From assembly GCF_046719765.1 (NCBI RefSeq), contig NZ_JABEBY010000005.1:1-64000 (forward strand): 64,000 nucleotides of DNA. The letters are read 5' to 3'. The notes beneath the pieces are model-generated. The model was not told the origin of the DNA, searched no databases, and worked only from the letters and a program-made list of their open reading frames with translations. Positions 17,381 to 24,504 of this stretch are shown here, one piece after another (the stretch's first letter is position 1; every line of letters begins with the position of its first letter). This DNA comes from Halonotius sp046719765 (GTDB lineage Archaea > Halobacteriota > Halobacteria > Halobacteriales > Haloferacaceae). Both the position numbers and the translations under genes were made by a program.

Positions 17381-17962
17381 ATGCTCGTGACCTTGGAGGG
17401 TCTCGACGGCAGCGGGAAGACGACCGTCTGGGAGTCCCTACAGGAGACGTACCCCGACGCCGTCTTCACCCGTGAGCCGACCGAGTCGTGGTACGGCGAC
17501 GCTGTCTACCGGTCGATCACCGCCGACGACGCCGATCCGCTGGCGGAGCTGTTTCTGTACACCGCCGACCACGCCGACCATCTCTCCCGTGTCGTCCGAC
17601 CGGCCCTCGCCGACGGCGATCTTGTCATCTCGGATCGCTACAGCGATTCCCGGTACGCCTATCAGGGGGCAACACTGGCCGGCGGTGAGATCGACGACCC
17701 CCTCGACTACGTCCGGTCGATCCACGAGCCGTTTACCCGCTGTCCCGACCACACCATCTACCTTGATATCGATCCCGAAACCGCCGCCGAGCGGAGCGGT
17801 GGGACGAACAAATTTGAGCGAGCGGAATATCTGCGGCAGGTGCGGGACAACTACGAGCGGCTGCTTGAGGCCGACCCCGAGCGGTTTGTGCGGATCGACG
17901 CCAGTCAGTCACCTGAGGCGGTTGTCGCGGCGGTGCGCGAGCAGCTTGAGGCGTTCCTGTAG
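17381..17962 (+). CDS. tmk: thymidylate kinase
   Basis: The 193-aa kinase phosphorylates dTMP to dTDP. P-loop GLDGSGKTT is at residues 7-15, the DR(Y) motif is in VISDRYSDSRYAYQGA, and YLDIDPETAAERSGG is the lid region. The length is typical. The ATG at 17381 directly precedes LVTLEGLDGSGKT and is favoured over upstream in-frame codons. Confidence 0.94.
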   Translation: MLVTLEGLDGSGKTTVWESLQETYPDAVFTREPTESWYGDAVYRSITADDADPLAELFLYTADHADHLSRVVRPALADGDLVISDRYSDSRYAYQGATLAGGEIDDPLDYVRSIHEPFTRCPDHTIYLDIDPETAAERSGGTNKFERAEYLRQVRDNYERLLEADPERFVRIDASQSPEAVVAAVREQLEAFL

Positions 17963-17991
17963 CGCGCTATAACAGTCCAGCAGACCCATTG

Positions 17992-18309
17992 TCACTGTCG
18001 CTGAGGAAGCTCAACATCCTCCGGCTGGGCGACATAGAGCAGATCGATCGTCATCCCAAGGGCGACAGGCAAGCCGATGAGGATGGCAAAGACGACCAAC
18101 CGCGAGCCGAGGGTCGGCCCCAGCCCGAGCGCGCCGGTGACCACCAGCGTCGACAGAAAAAACAGGATCGGCAACAGCCCAAGGGAGTAGCCGATCCAGC
18201 CGGCCTGCGTGTCCAATCGAAGCCGAAAAAACCGCGTCATGACCGCTGCGAGGATCGTGTGGGCGACCACAAGCCCGAAAAAGACGCCGTAGTTGATGAC
18301 TGCGAGCAT
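17992..18309 (-). CDS. small haloarchaeal membrane protein
   Basis: A 105-aa protein with three probable transmembrane helices (VINYGVFFGLVVAHTILAAV; LLPILFFLSTLVVTGALGLG; LVVFAILIGLPVALGMTIDL) and an acidic, hydrophilic C-terminus ending in QPEDVELPQRQ. No function is recognised. It is convergent with tmk (29-nt gap) and divergent from the TrkA-like gene. Confidence 0.7.
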   Translation of the reverse strand: MLAVINYGVFFGLVVAHTILAAVMTRFFRLRLDTQAGWIGYSLGLLPILFFLSTLVVTGALGLGPTLGSRLVVFAILIGLPVALGMTIDLLYVAQPEDVELPQRQ

Positions 18310-18488
18310 ACGCCGACTACGTGGTGCGGACTCTTTGCGGTGTCGACTACCGGTGAGCGGCGTTGCCGCAACCAACGGTGACAGGGGTCGTTGCCGCGAC
18401 CGGCGAGGCGGCGCGCCGGGCGCGGTCAGTCGGGATGGTGTCGCAGGCAGGGATACAGTTATGCGGGCCGAGTGTGTTAGATCGCCAC

Positions 18489-19178
18489 ATGAAATTTGTT
18501 ATCATTGGAGCCGGGCGTGTCGGTCTCCGAACTGGCCGCGTCCTCCGGGAGGAAGGCCACGACGTGACGGTAATCGAGGCTGATCCAACGATCGCCGAGC
18601 GCGGCCGCGAGGCCGGCTTCGAGGTGATCGAGGGCGACGGCTCCAGAGAGTCAGTCCTCGAATCGGCCGGCGTCGACGACGCCGACGCGGTCGGCGCGCT
18701 GACCGGCGACCTCAACGTCAACTTTGCGGCCTGTCTGATCGGCAAACACCACGGCTGCCGGACGGTGATGCGGATCGACGAGGACTACCGTGAGAGTATC
18801 TACCAACAGTACGCCGACGAGGTCGACGAGGTTGTCTACCCCGAGCGACTCGGCGCGATCGGCGCGAAAAACGCCCTCCTTGGGGGGTCGCTGACCGCGA
18901 TCGCGGATGTTGCCCAAAATCTCCAGATCCTCCGGATCACGATCACCGAGGAGTCGCCGATCCGCGGCTACACGCTCAGCGAGGTCGCCCTCCCCTCGGA
19001 ATCCCGGATTCTTGCCTTCGGGAAAGGCGACGAGCCGATGGGGATCCCGCTGCCCGACAACTCCATCGAGGCGGGCGACTCACTCGCCGTGTTGGCGGAC
19101 TTCTCTGAGCTGGCGGCGGTACGCCAACTCCTCGTCGGCGAAAAGCCGGCGGGTGCGGTCGCGGCGGGAGGTGCCTAA
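18489..19178 (+). CDS. TrkA-type potassium transport regulator (RCK)
   Basis: A 229-aa cytosolic protein with an N-terminal RCK_N/TrkA-N Rossmann domain (IIGAGRVGLRTGRVLREEGH) and a C-terminal TrkA-C domain (ITEESPIRGYTLSEVALPSES). Such subunits bind NAD(H) or ATP and gate Trk/Ktr K+ uptake channels, important for haloarchaeal osmotic balance. No TrkH channel gene is adjacent. The RAM-domain gene follows after only 2 nt, indicating an operon. Confidence 0.88.
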   Translation: MKFVIIGAGRVGLRTGRVLREEGHDVTVIEADPTIAERGREAGFEVIEGDGSRESVLESAGVDDADAVGALTGDLNVNFAACLIGKHHGCRTVMRIDEDYRESIYQQYADEVDEVVYPERLGAIGAKNALLGGSLTAIADVAQNLQILRITITEESPIRGYTLSEVALPSESRILAFGKGDEPMGIPLPDNSIEAGDSLAVLADFSELAAVRQLLVGEKPAGAVAAGGA

Positions 19179-19180
19179 CG

Positions 19181-19411
19181 ATGGTGACCGCCTACGTGCT
19201 GATCAAGGCAAACACGAGCGAGGTCGACCGCGTCAAATCCACCATCGAGAGCTTCGACGGCATCGAACGCGCCGATGTCGTCGCCGGCGACGTGGATTTC
19301 ATCGCCACGCTGTCGGTCGACTCGCCGGCAGCGGTGAAGGATATCGTCGCCACCGGAATCGGCTCGATCGATGGGATCGAAGACACCCAGACCTACATCG
19401 CGATGACCTGA
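19181..19411 (+). CDS. stand-alone RAM (Lrp/AsnC ligand-binding) domain protein
   Basis: The 76-aa protein consists only of the ligand-binding RAM domain (AYVLIKANTSEVDRVK...GDVDFIATLSV) without a DNA-binding helix-turn-helix. Stand-alone RAM proteins are thought to sense amino acids and modulate partners. Two bases separate it from the TrkA-type gene, so the pair is probably co-expressed, suggesting a link between an amino-acid-type ligand and K+ transport control. Confidence 0.85.
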   Translation: MVTAYVLIKANTSEVDRVKSTIESFDGIERADVVAGDVDFIATLSVDSPAAVKDIVATGIGSIDGIEDTQTYIAMT

Positions 19412-19432
19412 CAGGCCTGCAGTATCGGCTGT

Positions 19433-19927
19433 TCAGCTGCCACCGGCTGCCCGCGCCTGGTCGAGCAGTCCCGCGACCGGATCAGTGTAGGTGTAGCCCG
19501 GGATGATCCCCTGGACGTAGGTGCCTTCGACAAAATCGATGAGCGCGGCCGCGTCGTCGACGCCGCGTTCGACGTTTCGATCGGTGAGCGTCGCGGTGAC
19601 GACGGCCTCACTTTCGTCGTGGCTAACCTGTGGCGTGAGCTCGCGCTCGATGCGGAAGATCGCCCCGAGGTCGGTGACGCGTCGCTCGAAGGTCTCATAC
19701 CAGCCGTCTTCGACGATCGGCGCGAGGTCGTCGTCGGTTACCGTACCAAGCATCGGGACGGTCACCGTCACGGTGAACGCCACGCGGTCATCATCGGTTG
19801 GCGCGGCGTCAACGACGCCGTCGAAGGCGGTGGTCGTCGAGACAAACGTCGTCTCGGCGTCCGCCCCCGGTTCAAACGCGCGGTGGGAGTCGATGGCGCG
19901 GACAAGACCAGCAGGGGTGGATGACAT
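19433..19927 (-). CDS. conserved haloarchaeal protein (DUF5813-like)
   Basis: A 164-aa soluble acidic protein (MSSTPAGLVRAIDSHRAFEP...) with a beta-rich middle (VAFTVTVTVPMLGTVTDDDLAP) and a C-terminal FVEGTYVQGIIPGYTYTDPV segment. It resembles the haloarchaea-only family DUF5813; I have not verified this and no activity is known. It converges with the RAM gene and leaves a 323-bp gap on its 5' side. Confidence 0.65.
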   Translation of the reverse strand: MSSTPAGLVRAIDSHRAFEPGADAETTFVSTTTAFDGVVDAAPTDDDRVAFTVTVTVPMLGTVTDDDLAPIVEDGWYETFERRVTDLGAIFRIERELTPQVSHDESEAVVTATLTDRNVERGVDDAAALIDFVEGTYVQGIIPGYTYTDPVAGLLDQARAAGGS

Positions 19928-20005
19928 AGCATATCGAAGGAGCCACGAGAAAAAAAGCCCTCTCTTTGGCCGGGATCGACGGTGGGGCTCGGCGAACCCG
20001 GAATC

Positions 20006-20140
20006 ATTAAGTATTGCCCATGATTACTCATCGATGACGCTTCGCTTTGGAGGGCCGAAGCGTCAGCGGGGACCAATCTGAGGCACGTCGCCTACGCGGG
20101 ACTTTTCTTGCCGCGTGGGCGGTATTGCCTTTTCATAACA
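20006..20140 (+). ncRNA. candidate structured small RNA
   Basis: In the gene-poor interval 19928-20250 a TATA-like ATTAAGTA (20006-20013) predicts a start near 20034. Two strong hairpins follow at once: a perfect 10-bp stem TGACGCTTCG/CGAAGCGTCA (20035-20065), and an 11-bp stem CGCCTACGCGG/CCGCGTGGGCG with one G-U pair (20089-20121). A T-rich tail (TTTTC, about 20130-20134) comes next. A 15-codon frame (MTLRFGGPKRQRGPI, 20034-20081) begins in the first stem, so a leaderless micro-ORF is an alternative reading. Confidence 0.35.
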
Positions 20141-20250
20141 CGATCACCGGAGAGCGGCGGGACACCCCACTGGTACCGCCTCATTTTAAATAGCTGGAAA
20201 CTAATTAGTCGATAACGCCTGGTGCAGTTGCGGTTCAGGCGGGGTCAACC

Positions 20251-20379
20251 ATGTTCAGCACGCACGCACACCGTCGGAAACGGATAGGGACGTTCGTAGT
20301 ATACATCACGATGGCGTTTGTCGCAGCCATCGTTGCCGGATACCTCTCCCAGCAACTGTTCCAGTTGATGGGACTCTGA
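20251..20379 (+). CDS. 42-aa single-pass membrane protein
   Basis: A short frame encodes MFSTHAHRRKRIGTF followed by one hydrophobic helix (VVYITMAFVAAIVAGYL) and a short tail. The positively charged N-terminus before the helix predicts the N-in topology. A good TATA element TTTAAATA lies at about 20185-20192, giving a leader of some 35-40 nt. Small one-helix proteins of this type are common in haloarchaea; function is unknown. Confidence 0.5.
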   Translation: MFSTHAHRRKRIGTFVVYITMAFVAAIVAGYLSQQLFQLMGL

Positions 20380-20456
20380 ATCGATCGGGTCACACACGGC
20401 TCATTTTTATCGCGTCGAAACCGACAGGTAGCCATAGCTGTCGTCTGGGTATGAAC

Positions 20457-20479
20457 TGCGAGGGACTGGATTCGAACCA
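20457..20479 (-). repeat. degenerate copy of the tRNA-Leu 3' end (att-like)
   Basis: This 23-bp stretch differs at only three positions from the 3' end of the tRNA-Leu gene (20569-20591), in the same orientation and 112 bp beyond its 3' end. Duplication of a tRNA 3' end is the usual footprint of tyrosine-integrase insertion. The short distance and absence of an integrase gene suggest an old, nearly deleted remnant, or a partial tRNA duplication. Confidence 0.45.
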
Positions 20480-20568
20480 CGGTCGTTTCGCTCCTGGTAG
20501 TCGCTCCACTCCCTGCTTCGAATCCGTCCAGAGCGATACGCGATCCTCACTGTCGTTCGGATACGCGA

Positions 20569-20653
20569 TGCGAGGGAAGGGATTCGAACCCTCGGACCCC
20601 TACGGGAGCGGGTCTTAAGCCCGCCGCTTTTGGCCTAGCTCAGCCACCCTCGC
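20569..20653 (-). tRNA. tRNA-Leu (anticodon UAA)
   Basis: On the minus strand an 85-nt sequence folds as a class II tRNA: acceptor stem GCGAGGG/CCCTCGC, D-arm GGCTGAGCTAGGCC, anticodon arm GCGGG-CTTAAGA-CCCGC with anticodon TAA, a long variable arm, and T-arm GAGGGTTCGAATCCCTT. The discriminator is A, as in archaeal tRNA-Leu. There is no encoded CCA and no sign of an intron. Confidence 0.95.
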
Positions 20654-20697
20654 GCGTCTATCCGTTCTCCGATCGCACAAAAGTCGGTTTCGATTAG

Positions 20698-21036
20698 TTA
20701 CCAGTCGACGCTCAGCGTCCCATCGCCGTGGGGATCGGGCGCGATCTCGATGTCCTGCTTGCGGTCAATGATATGGATAACACCGCGATCCTTCTTGGCC
20801 GGACATTTCTCGGCGGCAGCGATGTTTTCGTCAAGTTCCGACTCATCGAGAAAGTATGCCCGCGGTTGAGCGACACCGGTGTCGAGATCCAGCTCCCAGT
20901 TGCGGGAGGCCTCGGCGCATTTGCCCGCCCCAAAGCATTTGTTGGCCTCAAAGATGATCTTGTAGGGCTTTTTATCGATCGGTGGGGCATCCTCAACGGT
21001 GCCCACATCGCTTGGGCTGGGACGATCGTCACTCAT
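20698..21036 (-). CDS. ferredoxin-like protein, probable [3Fe-4S]
   Basis: A 112-aa acidic protein with a single cluster site: C-F-G-A-G-K-C followed about 40 residues later by EKCPAKK. In [4Fe-4S] ferredoxins the second ligand of C-x2-C-x2-C is Cys; here it is Ala, which points to a [3Fe-4S] cluster. It is likely a cytosolic electron carrier whose partners are unknown. It is divergent from the TrpD-like gene, sharing an 83-bp intergenic region. Confidence 0.75.
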   Translation of the reverse strand: MSDDRPSPSDVGTVEDAPPIDKKPYKIIFEANKCFGAGKCAEASRNWELDLDTGVAQPRAYFLDESELDENIAAAEKCPAKKDRGVIHIIDRKQDIEIAPDPHGDGTLSVDW

Positions 21037-21093
21037 GGGCCGTCATTACAACTGCGGGATCATTCGTGTGTTGGTTTGCTGGGCCACAGCGGG

Positions 21094-21101
21094 ATATTTT
21101 T
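21094..21101 (+). promoter_or_regulatory. TATA box of the TrpD-like gene
   Basis: ATATTTTT lies about 22 nt before the ATG at 21120, compatible with a leaderless transcript. Confidence 0.45.
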
Positions 21102-21119
21102 GCCTTCGACGGCTGAACC

Positions 21120-22202
21120 ATGTCCATGTCCCAACAGATGACGACATTCGGCAAGTGGCCCCTGAAACGGCTGATGACGGAGGTCTGTGGCTCCGGCCAC
21201 AAGTCGGCTGACGATCTCACCCGCGAGCAGGCCCTCGACGCCTTCGAGCGGATCATCGCCGGCGAACCCGATCCGACGACGCTGGGGGCGTTCTGGCTGG
21301 CCAACCGCTGGAAACGCAACACCCCGACCGAGTTGGCAGCCTACACCGACCTGATGTGTGAACACGTCGATACCGCCGCCCCGGACTGTGACCCCGTCGA
21401 CTGCGGTGCCAACTACGACGGCAAGGGCCGGTCGGCGATTCTCGGTGTTGGCGCAGGCGTCGTCGCCGCCGCCGCGGGCACCCCGGTTGTCGTCCACTCC
21501 GGGGATCGTGTCCCGACCCAGAAGCAGGACGCCTACAAACACGTTCTCGACGAACTCGGCGTCCCAACAGAGTTGAGTCCCCAAACATCAGCCAAGATGG
21601 TCGATGCGACCGGATTTGGATTCTATTACCAGCCCGCGTTCAACCCCGCCATCGACGAACTGTTCGATCGCCGCGATCAGATGGGCGTCCGCACCTTTGT
21701 CAACACCATCGAAACGCTGGCTAACCCCGCCGACGCCGACGTGCATCTGGGGTCATTTTACCACCTCGCGTTTGCGAAAAAGGTCGTCGAGACATTCATC
21801 GAAAGCAAACACCACGACCTCGATCGCGTCCTCATGTTTCAGGGGATGGAAGGCTACGACGATATCCGTCCTGGGCTGACGAAGGTCGCCGAGTGGGATG
21901 CCGACAGCGATGATGAGAGCAGCTTCGACGACTTCGAGATCGAAACCGCCGACTACGGGATGAACTTCGAGAGTGAGGATCTTCGCGTCGACGACATCGC
22001 CGCCGACTCCGCGGAAATCACCGAATCGGTGGTGGCCGGCGAGCGCGACGATCAGTTCGCCGACGCCATCGCGCTCAACGCAGCCCTCCGGAGCTACGCG
22101 CGTGAGGATGTCGACTCTCTCGATGCGGGGCTTACCGCCGCCCGCGACGCCATCGCTGACGGGAGTGCAGCCGCCGTCCTCGACGACCTTCGGGCCTTCT
22201 GA
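21120..22202 (+). CDS. anthranilate phosphoribosyltransferase-like protein
   Basis: The 360-aa protein resembles the TrpD/YbiB group of class IV phosphoribosyltransferases, with a helical N-terminal domain (REQALDAFERIIAGEPDPTTLGAFWLANR) and the Gly-rich region NYDGKGRSAILGVGAGVVAAAAGTPV. The canonical TrpD motif GTGGD is not clearly present, so it is probably not the tryptophan-pathway enzyme; YbiB-type paralogues bind nucleic acid in bacteria. No other trp gene lies nearby. Confidence 0.72.
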   Translation: MSMSQQMTTFGKWPLKRLMTEVCGSGHKSADDLTREQALDAFERIIAGEPDPTTLGAFWLANRWKRNTPTELAAYTDLMCEHVDTAAPDCDPVDCGANYDGKGRSAILGVGAGVVAAAAGTPVVVHSGDRVPTQKQDAYKHVLDELGVPTELSPQTSAKMVDATGFGFYYQPAFNPAIDELFDRRDQMGVRTFVNTIETLANPADADVHLGSFYHLAFAKKVVETFIESKHHDLDRVLMFQGMEGYDDIRPGLTKVAEWDADSDDESSFDDFEIETADYGMNFESEDLRVDDIAADSAEITESVVAGERDDQFADAIALNAALRSYAREDVDSLDAGLTAARDAIADGSAAAVLDDLRAF

Positions 22203-22221
22203 CCGGTGACAGCGACCGAGA

Positions 22222-23844
22222 TCAACTGTCCTGGCGCAACAACACGAGCATCGAGAGTCCGGAGACAACCAGCAGCAACAGCGACGGCACCACGGCGTAC
22301 TGATAGAAGGCGTTGGCTTGGGCGCGCCAGATCAGCGTCACCAGCGTTTCAAACCCTGTCGGGCGAAGAATCAGTGTCGCCGGCAGCTCCTTCATCGTCG
22401 TCAGAAAGACCAACGCGGCACCGGCGACGATGCCGGGGGTGACCAGCGGCAGCGTCACCGTTCGAAAGGCCGCCAACGGCGTCTCTCCGAGCGTCCGGGC
22501 AGCCTCAACGAGCTTAGGATCGACCTGTAGCGTCGAGGTGCGGATCGAGCCGACGGCCTGCGGCATGAACCGGACGACGTAGGCGAAGATCAACAGCGGG
22601 ACAGTCTGGTAGATCGACGGGATAAGCGGGAGATCCAGCCCGTCGAACCCGGTGGCGAAGAAGACCAGTGCCAACCCGAGCACGATCCCGGGGACAGCAA
22701 AGCCGACGTAGGTCGCTCGCTCGAAGAGCCGCGCGGCGATCGAGTCATCTCTGGCCGCGAGGTAGGCGATCGGAACCGAGACGACAACGGCGACGAACGC
22801 GGCAGCGGCGGCGACGCCGACGGAGTTCGTCACCGTCGACAGCTGGAGGGCCAACTCGTCGCGCGCCGTAAAGTCGGCGGTCACGAGCCACAACCCGAGG
22901 ATCCACAGCGGGACGAGCAACGCCAACCCCGCCACCGACGCCGGCAGCAGCGTCGCCGGCCACCGCCAGACGCCCAACTCGATCGGCTGTGTCTCATCGG
23001 CCGTGCCGACGCCCTCGCCGTGGCCATCAGTCTCTTCCCGCAGTCGGGACTCGACGGCAAGAACGACGAGGACGATCCCTAGCAGTTGCAGCGAGAGCAG
23101 CGAGGCGTAATCCTGGCTGAACGTCTGGAACTCGACGAATATCTGCCGCGTAAAGACGGACAGCCGCATGATCGCCGGTGTTCCGAAATCAGACACCGCA
23201 TACAACGCCGACAGCAGCGCGCCCGCGGCGATCGCCGGCCGGACATGGGGTAGCGTCACCCGGCGAAACGCCTGCCACCGGCCGTGATTCAGCGTCCGCG
23301 CGGCCTCCAGCAGCGTCGTATCGAACGACAGCAATCCGGCGCGGGCGGTCAGATAGACGTAGGGGTAGGTATACAGCGTAATCACCAGAATCGAGCCCGG
23401 CAGCCCATAGATCTCGGGCAGTCGCTCGATGCCGAGCGGTTGGAGGATCTCCTGAAACTCCCCGCGCGGGCCGAACGCCGAGACGAACGTGAACGCGCCA
23501 ATGTAGCTCGGTACGACGAGCGGGAGGGCGACGACGATCGACCAAAACCGGCGGAACGGGAGGTCGGTCTGGACGGTCAGCCACGCAAGCGGGACGCCGA
23601 TCAGGATCGAGAAGGTGGTGACGCCGACGACCAACAGCAGCGTGTTTCGAAGGATGCCGATCGTCGCCGGCCGGGCGATCAGCTCCCACGCCCGCCCGGG
23701 CTCGACGCGGACGGCCTCGATCACGAGCCACGTCAGCGGCACCAGCAGCGTCGCCGCGATCGCGCCGGCCAACAGCGTCAGGCCGACCGACCGGTCAGCA
23801 CTGCCGTCGGCGATAGCGCGGAGTTGGTCGAAGCGTGAAGCCAT
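22222..23844 (-). CDS. ferric iron ABC transporter permease (FbpB/ThiP type)
   Basis: A 540-aa permease with two fused copies of the binding-protein-dependent transport module, each with the EAA-type loop (LLEAARTLNHGRWQAFRRVTLPHVRPAI; KLVEAARTLGETPLAAFRTVTLPLVTPGI) and about 12 membrane segments. The double-module layout is that of FbpB/SfuB and ThiP. Linkage to an FbpA-like protein at 29242 and to DtxR-type operators favours Fe3+. The cognate ATPase is not in this window. Start MASRFDQLRAIADG was chosen over a 26-codon upstream extension. Confidence 0.85.
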   Translation of the reverse strand: MASRFDQLRAIADGSADRSVGLTLLAGAIAATLLVPLTWLVIEAVRVEPGRAWELIARPATIGILRNTLLLVVGVTTFSILIGVPLAWLTVQTDLPFRRFWSIVVALPLVVPSYIGAFTFVSAFGPRGEFQEILQPLGIERLPEIYGLPGSILVITLYTYPYVYLTARAGLLSFDTTLLEAARTLNHGRWQAFRRVTLPHVRPAIAAGALLSALYAVSDFGTPAIMRLSVFTRQIFVEFQTFSQDYASLLSLQLLGIVLVVLAVESRLREETDGHGEGVGTADETQPIELGVWRWPATLLPASVAGLALLVPLWILGLWLVTADFTARDELALQLSTVTNSVGVAAAAAFVAVVVSVPIAYLAARDDSIAARLFERATYVGFAVPGIVLGLALVFFATGFDGLDLPLIPSIYQTVPLLIFAYVVRFMPQAVGSIRTSTLQVDPKLVEAARTLGETPLAAFRTVTLPLVTPGIVAGAALVFLTTMKELPATLILRPTGFETLVTLIWRAQANAFYQYAVVPSLLLLVVSGLSMLVLLRQDS

Positions 23845-23923
23845 TGTGCAGGATGTACTCGGAGCCTGTTGCTCCGTCGGGACAACCGTATCGGTTCCCG
23901 TCGCCCGGCGGTCGGATTCCAAC

Positions 23924-23930
23924 GGATATA
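23924..23930 (+). promoter_or_regulatory. TATA box of the GMC oxidoreductase operon
   Basis: GGATATAAGG is about 28-30 nt before the ATG at 23956. The metal-responsive palindrome starts directly downstream of it. Confidence 0.5.
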
Positions 23931-23933
23931 AGG

Positions 23934-23949
23934 TTTAGGTTTGCCTAAT
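23934..23949. promoter_or_regulatory. DtxR-family-like operator A
   Basis: TTTAGGTTTGCCTAAT contains the inverted repeat TTAGG-N4-CCTAA. It lies between the TATA box and the start codon of the gluconate-dehydrogenase-like operon, where a bound repressor would block transcription. The half-site matches the core of DtxR/IdeR boxes. Confidence 0.7.
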
Positions 23950-23955
23950 CGAGGT

Positions 23956-24504
23956 ATGAAACTGACCCGACGGGATGCCGTGAGCGCGCTGACCGCGCTC
24001 GGGGGCTCCGTTGCGGTCGCCGGGTGTAGTGACGCCGCGCCGAGGGCCCAGCAGTCCGACGGCGACACTGACGCCGCTGCCGCCGCCGAGACCAACATCC
24101 GCGAGACAATGGTTGCCGCCGCCGAGGTGGTGTATCCGGACGAAGTCAGCGGCATCGACGAGTTCGTCACCACGTTCCTCGACAGTCGGCTGGCCGGCGA
24201 GACCCACGCCGCCGGCGTCGCCGACGCGGTCACCGCCATCAACGACCGCGCCCAGTCGTGGTACGACGGCCGGTTCGCCGAGCTGTCGGCGGCCGACCGG
24301 GACTCGCTGCTCCGGGAGATGGCCGCCGACACCGCCGAACCACGCCGCGACGGCTCGACCGCCGAGGAAGTGCGGTACTACGTTGTCAACGAACTGTTGC
24401 TCGCGCTATACTCCTCACCGACCGGCGGCGAGTTGGTCGGCATCGAGAACCCACAGGGGTACGCTGGCGGGATCGACAGCTACCAACGGGGGCCGCAGGC
24501 GTGA
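23956..24504 (+). CDS. gluconate 2-dehydrogenase subunit 3-like lipoprotein
   Basis: A 182-aa exported protein with a Tat-type signal (TRRDAVSALTALGG) and a lipobox VAGC (Cys24), so it is probably anchored outside the membrane. The mature part (VVYPDEVSGIDEFVTTFLDSRLAG...YVVNELLLALYSSPTGGELVGIENPQGYAGGIDSY) fits the gluconate 2-dehydrogenase subunit 3 family, the small partner of GMC-type flavoprotein dehydrogenases. Its TGA overlaps the GTG of the GMC gene, indicating tight coupling. Confidence 0.82.
   Translation: MKLTRRDAVSALTALGGSVAVAGCSDAAPRAQQSDGDTDAAAAAETNIRETMVAAAEVVYPDEVSGIDEFVTTFLDSRLAGETHAAGVADAVTAINDRAQSWYDGRFAELSAADRDSLLREMAADTAEPRRDGSTAEEVRYYVVNELLLALYSSPTGGELVGIENPQGYAGGIDSYQRGPQA

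Noticed and set aside
20457..20545. Second tRNA gene next to tRNA-Leu
   Set aside because: It has a T-arm-like core, but no acceptor, D- or anticodon arm can be completed.
24258..24500. In-frame extension upstream of the GMC oxidoreductase
   Set aside because: It overlaps the small-subunit gene out of frame and is Arg-rich; the GTG at 24501 with a GTGA overlap is the natural start.
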